Below, piece after piece: positions 1-7,430 of a stretch of 38,055 nucleotides of DNA. The notes below the pieces were generated by a model. The model saw only the letters and a list, made by a program, of their open reading frames with translations, searched no databases and had not been told where the DNA came from. Positions within the stretch are counted from its first letter, which is position 1. Each line of letters starts with the position of its first letter. Position numbers and translations under genes: made by a program. The DNA comes from Lachnospiraceae bacterium. GTDB taxonomy: Bacteria; Bacillota; Clostridia; Lachnospirales; Lachnospiraceae. The stretch spans positions 1-38,055 of the forward strand of contig JAEETA010000024.1 in the NCBI GenBank assembly GCA_016286555.1. The letters run 5' to 3'.

Positions 1-1466
1 TACTGGATCGCATTGCTCAGCAGGTTCATGGCACACTGCTTGATCCGGATCTCATCACCGAAAAGCATGTGAGGCGTTTTGGGATCCACGTCCAGATGGA
101 AGGACAGTCCTTTTTTGACAGCTCTGTCACGGGTCAGGTTCACCAGGTCATTTACCAGGGATGCCAGGTCGTACCGTACGGGAACGATCTCCAGACGGCC
201 TGCCTCCACCTTGGACAGATCCAGAATGTCATTGATAATGGACACCAGAGTGCGTCCTGCGCTCATAATATCCGCCGCATACCCGCGGATGGCCTTTTCC
301 TTACTCTCCCGCAGGATCATCTCATCCATGCCCAGCACCGCATTGATGGGGGTACGAATCTCGTGAGACATATTGGCCAGAAAACGGCTCTTGGCTTCGC
401 TGGCTTCCTCCGCGATCCGTCTCTGCCGCTTCAGCTCTTCCATGTAGCTGTAATGGTCGGTCTCATCCACCAGCACATAAAGTTTTCCGAAGCTCTCCCC
501 TTCGAAAAGCAGCTCATTCTCTTCCGGAAGGTAGATCCTGTCGCCCACGGAGATACTGGTAGCCTGCTTCATGGCTTTGGAAATAGCCTCGGGAAGCGGC
601 TTATGAGAGCTGTTTTCCTTCAGCTTACCGTTGCTTCGCAGAGGGATCTCTTTCAGCTCCGGGAAAAGCTCCGCCGCAGGCTGGTTATAGTACTGCACAC
701 GGCCCAGCTTGTCCACGGCAATGATGCCCTCGGAGATCTTGTCCACCACAAAATCCCTTGCGATCTCTCCGGTCCCCAACAGGTCATAGGAAAGAATGGC
801 CACCAGCATAAAGATGGTGCCCAGGAAAAATCCGAGAATGGTCACATCATAGTCGCCGGTCAGACCGGGGATGCCGATGATCTGGATCAGGAAAAAGACA
901 CTCTCCAAATACACTGCGATGGTAACGATAAAGAGCCGCTTGGAAACCACCCTGTTGGTCTCCCGGTGATAGGCCCTCATGAGCCAGAAGATACCGCATA
1001 CGATGTAAAAGAGCATGATGGCGATATGGATGTGGTGCAATATTCCGTTGCCGTGCTCCATCCGGGCAAACATGCCGTCGGTTTTGAATTGTGGATGGGT
1101 ATAGTAAAAATTGTGGAATTTGATGGTCAGAATGGCCAAATAAGTGGTCGCATGGGTCAGGAGCAAAACGATCCTCGCTGAGTTCGGCACTCTGATCCGC
1201 ACCAGTTCCGCCACAAAGAGCCACAGAAAAAATGCATACCAGATACGACCGAAATAGGAAAATTTCAGCGCCGCAAGAAAACCCTCCTCCGTAGTGGAGG
1301 TAAGTTCCAGGAGATAACCGATATTATTGATCAGAGCCGAAATGCAACTCATGAGCAGATACGCATGGAGGTCGTTCTTCAGCCTGCGAAAAATGATCCA
1401 GGTCTCCAGAAACATGCCTGCAATGCAAATATATTGAATTCCGAGTAAGATCGAACGCAGCGTCAT
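1..1466 (-). CDS. 7TM-type sensor histidine kinase (C-terminus cut by window edge)
   Basis: Membrane sensor kinase that would autophosphorylate on His and pass phosphate to a response regulator. The first ~230 residues form about seven hydrophobic helices, as in the HisK 7TM sensor family. A PAS-like segment follows (about 235-335, beginning DFVVDKISEGIIAVD), then a coiled linker. The HisKA dimerisation box MSHEIRTPINAVLGMD holds the phosphoacceptor His368. The frame leaves the window inside the N box (GDEIRIKQCAMNLLSNAIQ), so the ATPase domain and any receiver domain are not visible. The ATG at 1466 has AAGGGGG seven bases upstream. The SHEIRTP box resembles hybrid kinases, but that cannot be confirmed here. 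The ligand is unknown. Confidence 0.9.
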   Translation of the reverse strand, partial: MTLRSILLGIQYICIAGMFLETWIIFRRLKNDLHAYLLMSCISALINNIGYLLELTSTTEEGFLAALKFSYFGRIWYAFFLWLFVAELVRIRVPNSARIVLLLTHATTYLAILTIKFHNFYYTHPQFKTDGMFARMEHGNGILHHIHIAIMLFYIVCGIFWLMRAYHRETNRVVSKRLFIVTIAVYLESVFFLIQIIGIPGLTGDYDVTILGFFLGTIFMLVAILSYDLLGTGEIARDFVVDKISEGIIAVDKLGRVQYYNQPAAELFPELKEIPLRSNGKLKENSSHKPLPEAISKAMKQATSISVGDRIYLPEENELLFEGESFGKLYVLVDETDHYSYMEELKRQRRIAEEASEAKSRFLANMSHEIRTPINAVLGMDEMILRESKEKAIRGYAADIMSAGRTLVSIINDILDLSKVEAGRLEIVPVRYDLASLVNDLVNLTRDRAVKKGLSFHLDVDPKTPHMLFGDEIRIKQCAMNLLSNAIQ

Positions 1467-1535
1467 AGGTCTGCCCCCTTGCGCGTTTGTTTTTCTCTTC
1501 GTTTCTTTTGTCTTCAGATGGGAATATTCTGTAAA

Positions 1536-1564
1536 ATTGTAACAAAAATCACGGTTTTTATCAA
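1536..1564 (-). promoter_or_regulatory. Sigma-A-type promoter for the histidine kinase gene
   Basis: Minus-strand -35 TTGATA (1559-1564), a 17-base spacer and -10 TACAAT (1536-1541) with an extended TG element. Transcription would start near 1529, about 63 bases before the kinase ATG. Confidence 0.65.
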
Positions 1565-1662
1565 CAATTGACAAGGGCCGGGCCTTCCCTTTTTCGGTGA
1601 CGGTCCGACCCTTCGTTTCCTGTTTTTTCCGATTGGTTCTTTTACTGCTTCTGCGTGATCTG

Positions 1663-2565
1663 TTAAGCCTCCAGGATTTTCCGGAAAAAGGCAATCTGAT
1701 CCCGGTTCGCCGTTTCTCCGATGGGCAATTTCATGTTGAGATGGAACACATGGGAGACTTCTGTCTCTTCTTTCGTTCCGTAGATCTTGGACTCTGCATG
1801 GCCACCCCGGGAATTGATGAGATTCGCATAGGGCTCGCAAGCCTCCAGCAGAAAATCATTAGGGCAGGAAAAAACGTAAGCAGGCGGATAATCCGCAGTC
1901 ACATAATCAAGGAGTTTAAATCTCGTATCCTCCGGATCATAGTCAGGTCCCAGATAATCCGGGATCATCTCATCTCCACCCTCCATGCTTGCCAACAGAT
2001 CATAGAGTCCGCAGGCCAGAGATACTCCCAGGAGCTTTACATCCGCAGGATGGGTAAAGCCGTAAGCTTTTGCAAAATCAGGGTTGGAGTAAATGGCCGA
2101 ATAGTTTGCGGAAAGCTGCGCTCCCGCGGAATCTCCCACCAGGAAGAGTTTGCTCTTATCGATGCCGTACTGCCCCGCATTTGCGGAGATCCAGTTCATC
2201 ACTCCCAGGGTATCCTCCAAAGGAGCCGGGAAATGATGAATGGGAGAAAGGCGGTAATTGAAATTCACCACCGCAAAGCCAAACTGTGCCAGGTGCATGC
2301 AATAGAAACGGTACAGTTCCTTATCCCCGTAAAAGAAGCCGCCGCCGTGAATGCTGACGATGACCGGAAGCGCCTCTCCCTTGCGATCCGCAGGGCGGTA
2401 CACATCCAGGAGATTCTCCTCTCCGTAGGGACCGTAGGACAGATCCTTAAACTGCTCCACATCCGCAGGCTCCGTGAGTCCTGCGTCTCTGACGGCATCA
2501 CTTGCCGCCCAGGCCTTTCGCATCTCCAGGACTCTTTCCGGTACCTTTGCTTCGTTTGTTCCCAT
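1663..2565 (-). CDS. Alpha/beta hydrolase, HSL-type esterase/lipase
   Basis: Predicted cytoplasmic serine esterase of the hormone-sensitive-lipase group, 300 residues. The oxyanion-hole motif HGGG lies at 73-76. The nucleophile elbow GDSAG places the catalytic serine at Ser146. The triad is plausibly completed by Asp237 (PND) and His272 (SHVFH). No signal peptide or membrane segment is visible. The ATG at 2565 was chosen over an in-frame start 39 bases upstream because a G-rich ribosome binding stretch (GGGGGGATAAAAGGT) sits just before it and the extra 13 residues look like leader sequence. The substrate cannot be predicted; small acyl esters or acetylated sugars fit the family. Confidence 0.85.
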   Translation of the reverse strand: MGTNEAKVPERVLEMRKAWAASDAVRDAGLTEPADVEQFKDLSYGPYGEENLLDVYRPADRKGEALPVIVSIHGGGFFYGDKELYRFYCMHLAQFGFAVVNFNYRLSPIHHFPAPLEDTLGVMNWISANAGQYGIDKSKLFLVGDSAGAQLSANYSAIYSNPDFAKAYGFTHPADVKLLGVSLACGLYDLLASMEGGDEMIPDYLGPDYDPEDTRFKLLDYVTADYPPAYVFSCPNDFLLEACEPYANLINSRGGHAESKIYGTKEETEVSHVFHLNMKLPIGETANRDQIAFFRKILEA

Positions 2566-2603
2566 ACCTTTTATCCCCCCTCTATGATCATTATCGTCAC
2601 GCA

Positions 2604-2631
2604 AAATGACGCATTCGTCACAATGTCATTT
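2604..2631 (-). terminator. Possible terminator after the SLH-like gene
   Basis: Stem-loop AAATGACATT / AATG-CG-TCATTT (minus strand) 3 bases after the stop of the SLH-like gene. The T tract is short, so this is a weak call; it could also be a regulatory hairpin ahead of the esterase. Confidence 0.35.
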
Positions 2632-2634
2632 CAA

Positions 2635-3168
2635 TCACTTCGGATTTCTTCCACACTCCCAACGGCAATCACATGCGGCATCGATATATCTGAGCCTCTC
2701 TTCGAGCAGACTCAGTGCCTCCGCAGCTTCTGCTTCCGACAGGAAGCGCTCCCCCTCAAAAATACCCTTTCTGTCAGGCCGTAGGATTCCCCGTACACAT
2801 ACCTGTGCAATGGCGTTGGCACAGATCCTGCAGTCATACACATCCGCCAGATCCGCAGCCTCTCCCCAGTCCAGATCCGCCTCTCCGCAGACCCGGTACA
2901 AAAACACATGCAGGAGCCTTGCTGCATCCTTCCTGGGCAAGGGCAGGTCATAAGCGGCGGCAGGAAAACTGCTCCGAAGGAATTCTTCGAAGGCTGCCTT
3001 TTCTGCGGATCCAACGCCCGTAATACGGTCGGAAAGTGCCGTCAGAGCATCCGCAAATTCATGCAGCGTCACAGGGTTTGCATTCATGACTCTCCTCTGA
3101 TCCTCTTTTTCCGTTTCCGGCACACCCTTCATTTGCTCTTTTCCCCGGTTCACAGAACTGCTCATCAT
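2635..3168 (-). CDS. Small SLH-like protein, apparently cytoplasmic
   Basis: 177 residues, no recognised enzyme domain. The second half reads like S-layer-homology repeats: an SLH-type ending near 33-45 (VTLHEFADALTAL), another around PLPRKDAARLLHVFL, and a nearly complete unit from RICANAIAQVCVRGILRP to FLSEAEAAEALSLLEERL. Canonical SLH domains bind cell-wall polymers outside the cell, but there is no signal peptide here, and several cysteines are present (VYDCRICANAIAQVC, CDCRWEC). The first ATG overlaps the alpha-galactosidase stop by four bases (ATGA), implying translational coupling. In-frame ATGs at residues 13 and 28 are alternatives, the latter with an AGGAG close by. The function is unknown. 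Confidence 0.7.
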   Translation of the reverse strand: MMSSSVNRGKEQMKGVPETEKEDQRRVMNANPVTLHEFADALTALSDRITGVGSAEKAAFEEFLRSSFPAAAYDLPLPRKDAARLLHVFLYRVCGEADLDWGEAADLADVYDCRICANAIAQVCVRGILRPDRKGIFEGERFLSEAEAAEALSLLEERLRYIDAACDCRWECGRNPK

Positions 3169-4913
3169 GCCATCGGGATCACGAGCCAGCTAATGTTCTC
3201 AAAAGGCTTTAGAGAGCTTACCCCAAAGCAGTCTCCCTCCAACACTTCGCTCTTCCGGTTCCAGACATCCCGCACCCGGTACAGTCCGGTAAGACGCACT
3301 TTTTCGCCGAAGGCCTTTCGGATCAGAGCTTCAGAGACCTCGAATCTTCCCTCCATCGGGTGATCGCTGAGGTTGATAAAACTGATGGCAAATATCCCAT
3401 CCTTCATGGGTTTTACCAGGATGTCCACCCGGTCATTCTTACGGACATAGGTGGTATCCGGTCTGCTCTCACATGCGGAGCAGAACAGGCGCTTTGCCTG
3501 AATTCCCAGAGGATCCTGATTGATGGAAATGAGCTCCTCGTTTGCAATGATGCGGTGCAGCGGATCTCCCTTTTTCACACGTCGCAGATCCAGTCCCAGC
3601 ATCAGCGGTGCGTTCATCATGCACCACATGGCAAAATGGGTTTTGGTCTGACTGTGATTCAGTCCCCCCATGCCCACCATCAGCATGTCAGGATCGTTCC
3701 AGCCCCTCTCGAGGCCTGCAAAACGATCCATGATAACGGCTTTGTTGTACTGGGAGGTAACGGAATTTGTATAGCCGCTGACCCAGTCTCCGTGTCCGGG
3801 ATCTCCGTCCCTGCCCACACGGAAGGTGATGTCGTTCAGGATCCGCCAGGAGTCACAGACCCGATGTCCCCAGTTCTGGGGCTGGGTCTTTCCCCACTCA
3901 CAGGCAGAATAAATGATATCTCTGTCAGGTGCATATTTCCGCAGATATTTCAGGAGCTTTGCATAGGACTGCAGGGTGTTTTCCTGCCGTCTGTGGTTCA
4001 TAAGGCGGATCTCATTTTCTCCCTTACGGAGCTGTATTTTGATGGGTTCGGAAGTGACAAACTTTTCCTCGGTCGCAGTCTCCGGCAGGAATCCATCCTG
4101 TACCATGGTCCCGTTTACGGACATCTGCAGCCATTCGCCCACGCCCTCCCGCTTTCCGGTGGCGTAGGTTACCTTCAGCGTGGTATCCTGCTCTTTCGCA
4201 CTGTTTACCGTGAAGATCAGCTCACTGCTGCGATTCCCCAAAGGAGAATATTTCGGGCCGGTGCCGTCAAAGGTACCCAGTCCCAGAACGGGGCCGTCTT
4301 TCCTGCGTCTTCCCACCTTACCGGTGAGTTTTCCTTCCTTTGCGGGGATTGCTTTTCCGGAGCCCACAGTGATGGATTTGATGACGGGAGCATAGACATA
4401 TCTTGCATTTTCCGGATTGGAAAAAGTGGCATTGTCGAAGGGATAATAGCAATTGTCCACCTTCAGAAAGTCCACTTCCCAGGCCGTATAGGAACGGGCA
4501 TCCTCCTCTTCGTGACCGCAGGTTCCCACCGCAGCCCCGGCACAGAGATTGGTGCCCACATCATTGTACATACCGAAGAGCAGGCCCTTCCCGTGAAGGT
4601 AATCTGCCAATGCTTTGAATCCGGAGGGGAATTTCACCTCTTCGTTCGCCAGCTTTCCATCCACTCGTTCCGGTTTGTAGCAGCCATCGTCCAGCACCAC
4701 ATAGCGGTAGCCCAGCTTGTCCAGTCCCAGGTCACAGATGGCATCTGCCATGGCCCTGGTCAGTTCTTCCGTATTGCCGCTGCCGAAGGCATTCCAGCTG
4801 TTCCATCCCATGGCAGGGAGATGTCCCTTTTGCTTGCCGTGAAGCGTGCCTGTTTCCACAAAAGAATCAAAGCAGGTATCTTTCGAGAGCTTATCCGGTT
4901 TTAATGCTTTCAT
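3165..4913 (-). CDS. Alpha-galactosidase, glycoside hydrolase family 27, with an inserted beta domain
   Basis: Predicted retaining exo-hydrolase removing terminal alpha-galactose (or another GH27 substrate) inside the cell. The 582-residue protein has no signal peptide. The (beta/alpha)8 barrel starts at MGWNSWNAFG (35-44), with YVVLDDGC at 71-78 and the nucleophile Asp153 in FLKVDNC. The acid/base lies in GWNDPDM, likely Asp409. A C-terminal beta domain covers about 480-582. About 110 residues (roughly 205-315) interrupt the barrel between the nucleophile strand and the later strands and look like a carbohydrate-binding beta sandwich. The start at 4913 has GGGGGAG nine bases upstream; an open frame further 5' only overlaps the gtrA-like gene. 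Confidence 0.9.
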   Translation of the reverse strand: MKALKPDKLSKDTCFDSFVETGTLHGKQKGHLPAMGWNSWNAFGSGNTEELTRAMADAICDLGLDKLGYRYVVLDDGCYKPERVDGKLANEEVKFPSGFKALADYLHGKGLLFGMYNDVGTNLCAGAAVGTCGHEEEDARSYTAWEVDFLKVDNCYYPFDNATFSNPENARYVYAPVIKSITVGSGKAIPAKEGKLTGKVGRRRKDGPVLGLGTFDGTGPKYSPLGNRSSELIFTVNSAKEQDTTLKVTYATGKREGVGEWLQMSVNGTMVQDGFLPETATEEKFVTSEPIKIQLRKGENEIRLMNHRRQENTLQSYAKLLKYLRKYAPDRDIIYSACEWGKTQPQNWGHRVCDSWRILNDITFRVGRDGDPGHGDWVSGYTNSVTSQYNKAVIMDRFAGLERGWNDPDMLMVGMGGLNHSQTKTHFAMWCMMNAPLMLGLDLRRVKKGDPLHRIIANEELISINQDPLGIQAKRLFCSACESRPDTTYVRKNDRVDILVKPMKDGIFAISFINLSDHPMEGRFEVSEALIRKAFGEKVRLTGLYRVRDVWNRKSEVLEGDCFGVSSLKPFENISWLVIPMA

Positions 4914-4947
4914 TTTCAAATCTCCCCCAAGGCCCGCAGGGCTTCTT

Positions 4948-5376
4948 TCAAGAGTTTTCAGTCTGTACTTTTGCGGTATCAAGAGTCTTACCGAAAACGA
5001 AGAATCTCTGATACAAAAATTCGGTGATGAGGTTCGTCCCCATAGCCAGCGCATCCGCTACTGCAGGGGGCCATCCGCACCGCTCTGTCAGGAGGTGCAC
5101 TACAAAGGTGGAAAGGGGTGTAAACACACAGTAATATGCTGCCACTTTAGCCATCGCTACCGGCACATTCCCCGCAGACTGGAAAGTGAACTTCCGGTTC
5201 AGGGTAAAGTTCCACAGCACCGAAAGCACCAGACCCACCAGATAGCAGGACCAGCTGGGAAGGGACGTCAGCGTCTCCAGCAAAAAGATGGTGCCTGCTT
5301 CGATCAAACCCGCGCTGGCGGAAAAAAGGACAAATTTCAAAACCCGCAGCGCTTCTTTTTTCTTATTTCCGGACAT
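4948..5376 (-). CDS. GtrA-family small membrane protein
   Basis: 142 residues with four hydrophobic helices, matching the GtrA/DPMS-associated family. The conserved NFTLNRKFTF loop follows helix two and an EFLYQRFFVF ending follows helix four. Members are proposed to help move lipid-linked sugars across the membrane in surface-polysaccharide or teichoic-acid glycosylation. No glycosyltransferase partner is present here; the downstream neighbour is the alpha-galactosidase, 34 bases away, so the two may be co-transcribed. The ribosome binding site is poor (GAGG about 12 bases from the ATG). Confidence 0.8.
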   Translation of the reverse strand: MSGNKKKEALRVLKFVLFSASAGLIEAGTIFLLETLTSLPSWSCYLVGLVLSVLWNFTLNRKFTFQSAGNVPVAMAKVAAYYCVFTPLSTFVVHLLTERCGWPPAVADALAMGTNLITEFLYQRFFVFGKTLDTAKVQTENS

Positions 5377-5411
5377 GATTACTATTGCCTCACTCTTTTT
5401 TGATATGTCCT

Positions 5412-5417
5412 ATTATA
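5412..5417 (-). promoter_or_regulatory. Possible -10 element (TATAAT) upstream of the gtrA-like gene
   Basis: A perfect TATAAT on the minus strand 36-41 bases before the ATG, directly downstream of the terminators of the preceding RNA. No convincing -35 hexamer is visible. Confidence 0.4.
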
Positions 5418-5475
5418 TCGAATTGCAGATGATTTTTCCATTTTCATCTTTTCATGTCACGGCTCTTTTTGGCAT

Positions 5476-5532
5476 AAAAAAATGAGGCATGTGGAACCGA
5501 ACCTCCATGCCTCGTGGCGGCCGAAGCCGCCA
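5476..5532 (-). terminator. Double-hairpin terminator, possibly bidirectional
   Basis: On the minus strand the stem GGCGGC-TTCG-GCCGCC is followed by GAGGCATG...CATGCCTC and a run of seven T (5476-5482). Read on the plus strand, the GC stem is followed by AGGTTTTTT, so it could stop transcription both ways. Confidence 0.75.
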
Positions 5533-5708
5533 GGTTTTTTGCAGCAGGGTGAAAAATAAGTTTGATCATTTTCCCACGTTCAACCTTATCCATGAACCTC
5601 AACCTTAACCGAATAACAAGATAAGCGAGGGATCGATAACCCTAAACGATACCACCTTCCCCCGAAAGGCTTCCCATAAAATAAGTTTTACCCCGCTGCA
5701 CGGGATAT
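5476..5708 (-). ncRNA. Candidate free-standing structured RNA, family not identified
   Basis: The 448-base gap between the gtrA-like and DIP1984-like genes holds no convincing ORF but much structure on the minus strand. A -10-like GATAAT lies at 5712-5717. Just downstream the strand GCAGCGGGGT (5690-5699) pairs with ACCCTGCTGC (5541-5550), with one G-U pair, closing a domain of about 160 bases. Inside it an 11-base direct repeat AAACTTATTTT lies next to each closing strand. There are local hairpins (CCTT/AAGG, AGGG/CCCT, CTTATC/GATAAG or GTTCA/TGAAC) and two copies of AAGGTTGA. Two terminator-like hairpins follow. A 6S-like or other small regulatory RNA is possible, but no tmRNA, SRP, RNase P or riboswitch signature was recognised. 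Confidence 0.45.
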
Positions 5709-5767
5709 GAAATTATCAAAGATCTTTACATCACAGTTCGAAGACCATCCCCTGGAACAATCCGGTG

Positions 5768-5820
5768 AAAAATCCCGAAAGGTGCCCGGGCATGATTGCT
5801 CATACCCGGGAGCACCGGGA
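5768..5820 (-). terminator. Rho-independent terminator of the DIP1984-like gene
   Basis: Long stem beginning TCCCGGTGC just after the stop codon at 5824 and closing with GCACC-TTT-CGGGA, then TTTTT (5768-5772). The inner CCCGGG arms extend the stem. Confidence 0.75.
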
Positions 5821-5823
5821 ATC

Positions 5824-6336
5824 TCAGATGTCAACCTCGAACTCCACGGTCTGATTGTACTTATCCAGCGCAATCTGCATCGCAGTGATTTCGGCGTCGA
5901 TCCTGTCGTATTCCTTTTTGATGAGCTCGATATCGTAATTGATGTACTGGTACTCGGGAGCAGCCTTGCGGGAAGCATAATACCCGCTGACCCTGGTCTT
6001 GGGCTGATGCTTGCGCATCTCGTCCAGAACGGCGCGGCGCTTGTTCTGCTGTGCCATCTTCACCAGGATCTCATCGATGGTCATCATCTTTCCTTCCACA
6101 TCGACGGAATTGGTGCAGTTGTTTACGTTGATTGCATGCTTGATCTTAACAATCTTCGCATCAATCTCTTCGATGGCCGCCGCCACCTCAGCGTAATCGT
6201 ATTCGGGAACCACAGGTTCCTCATCAATGGATGCGATGTAGATGCATCCTTCAGCCTCTTTTTTTCTCAGGTAGACCTTGTCGTCATCGAGTCTTTTCAG
6301 GAGCTTGTTTGCACAGGCAGAATTCATTTTTCTCAT
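5824..6336 (-). CDS. DIP1984-like coiled-coil protein
   Basis: 170 residues, charged and largely helical, no membrane segment. The central INVNNCTNSVDVEGKMMTID stretch, the following helix and the closing YDRIDAEITAMQIALDKYNQ resemble the DIP1984/septicolysin-like family of small cytoplasmic proteins of unknown function. The ATG at 6336 is preferred to one 39 bases upstream because GGAGG lies nine bases before it. The gene appears monocistronic: a terminator follows directly and about 200 bases of non-coding DNA precede it. That upstream stretch contains an inverted repeat TTGAAC-TTTG-GGTTCAA but no clear promoter. Confidence 0.65.
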   Translation of the reverse strand: MRKMNSACANKLLKRLDDDKVYLRKKEAEGCIYIASIDEEPVVPEYDYAEVAAAIEEIDAKIVKIKHAINVNNCTNSVDVEGKMMTIDEILVKMAQQNKRRAVLDEMRKHQPKTRVSGYYASRKAAPEYQYINYDIELIKKEYDRIDAEITAMQIALDKYNQTVEFEVDI

Positions 6337-6492
6337 AACTCTTTCCCTCCATTTTTCGTATTCAATTCGCGTCACTTCGTTTCCGGTATCAGATTATCAC
6401 CGCTGCTCTCCTCTGTCATTGAACCCAAAGTTCAACAATCAAAATATTTCCGTTTTCCCCGGTTCCGGCACAGTTGTTAGCCGGGGCAGCAC

Positions 6493-6521
6493 AAAAAAAG
6501 AAGAGGACTCTCGTCCTCTTC
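6493..6521 (-). terminator. Rho-independent terminator of the pfkB-MFS-phosphoesterase unit
   Basis: Perfect nine-base stem GAAGAGGAC-GAGA-GTCCTCTTC followed by seven T, 18 bases after the phosphoesterase stop. Confidence 0.9.
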
Positions 6522-6538
6522 TCAATATGACTCTTCCG

Positions 6539-7399
6539 TCAGATTCCATATTCCTGTAATGCCATATCCCAATACTTCTCCGGAATGCCCCGCCAGTCGG
6601 AAATCCCTTCCACTTCCTCATACAGTTGATAGGCTCTGGTCAGCGCCCTTGCCTGGGACAGATCCTGTCCCCGCAACACAGCTTTTGTTACCCGATACCA
6701 GCCGGGAGCGATCTCGTTCAACCGCTCCTCGTCCATCTCCCGGATGGCAGCTTCCACATCATACTCTAGGGTAACAAATTCCTTCTCCCACTTCCCGTCA
6801 GTGTCGGTGAGCATCATAAACTGAGCTTTCCCACCGCTCCGAAGAGGCATTCCCACAGAACCGGGATTGATCACATGCTTTCCGTTTTTCCGGTATTCGG
6901 TCTGAATATGAAAATGGGCACAGATGGTGAGTTCCGTCTCCAGTCTGCGGGTCAGATCGTCATTGTAATCGTAGTCCTCCCGGAGACTTTCATTTACCCT
7001 GAAAGGAGATCCATGGCAGATCACAAAATCAGGCATTCCATCATATTTCATCACTCTCATGATGGGCAATACGGCAAAAGCATCGATCTCCTCTGGAGAC
7101 AGTCTGTCGTAAGAATATTTCAGCATCCCTGATCCGGATCTTCCGTATTCCCAGACCCAGTTATCCGTTCCTGCCTTATGATCGATCCAGTAATCCTCTT
7201 TGTTTCCCCGGATAAAGGTGCAGGGAATCTCCTCACGAAGCTCCCGTAAGCATTCCAGCGTCCGCTCCGGGCAAGCCAGGTCTCCCAGGTAATCTCCCAG
7301 GAAGAGGAACTCCTCTGCCCCCAGACGCTTTGCCTCGTCAATGCATTTTTCCAATGCAAAACGATTGCTGTGAATGTCAGCAAGCACTGCTATTTTCAT
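6539..7399 (-). CDS. Calcineurin-like metallophosphoesterase (YfcE/MJ0936-like)
   Basis: 286-residue cytoplasmic phosphodiesterase or phosphatase with a dinuclear metal site. Ligand motifs occur in the expected order: ADIHSN (Asp8, His10), FLGDYLGD, RGNKED, ICHGSP and AHFHIQ, then INPGSVGMP. About 100 extra residues at the C-terminus are helical and unusual for the minimal ~170-residue family. It is the last gene of the unit starting at the PfkB kinase, 31 bases after the MFS gene and just before a strong terminator. The substrate is unknown; the neighbouring sugar or nucleoside kinase hints at a small phosphorylated metabolite. Confidence 0.85.
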   Translation of the reverse strand: MKIAVLADIHSNRFALEKCIDEAKRLGAEEFLFLGDYLGDLACPERTLECLRELREEIPCTFIRGNKEDYWIDHKAGTDNWVWEYGRSGSGMLKYSYDRLSPEEIDAFAVLPIMRVMKYDGMPDFVICHGSPFRVNESLREDYDYNDDLTRRLETELTICAHFHIQTEYRKNGKHVINPGSVGMPLRSGGKAQFMMLTDTDGKWEKEFVTLEYDVEAAIREMDEERLNEIAPGWYRVTKAVLRGQDLSQARALTRAYQLYEEVEGISDWRGIPEKYWDMALQEYGI

Positions 7400-7430
7400 A
7401 TTCTGTTTTCCGCCCTCTCATAAAACTTCG

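Noticed and set aside
5497-5512. tRNA-like TTC arm (GGTTCGGTTCC on the minus strand)
   Set aside because: It is the loop of a terminator hairpin; no acceptor, D or anticodon stems surround it.
5476-5708. tmRNA, SRP RNA, RNase P RNA or a c-di-GMP riboswitch
   Set aside because: None of the hallmark conserved stretches of those RNAs could be found on either strand.
5688-5978. Small minus-strand ORF spanning the DIP1984-like gene end and the RNA region
   Set aside because: Overlaps a better-supported gene in another frame and crosses its terminator; no ribosome binding site or domain.
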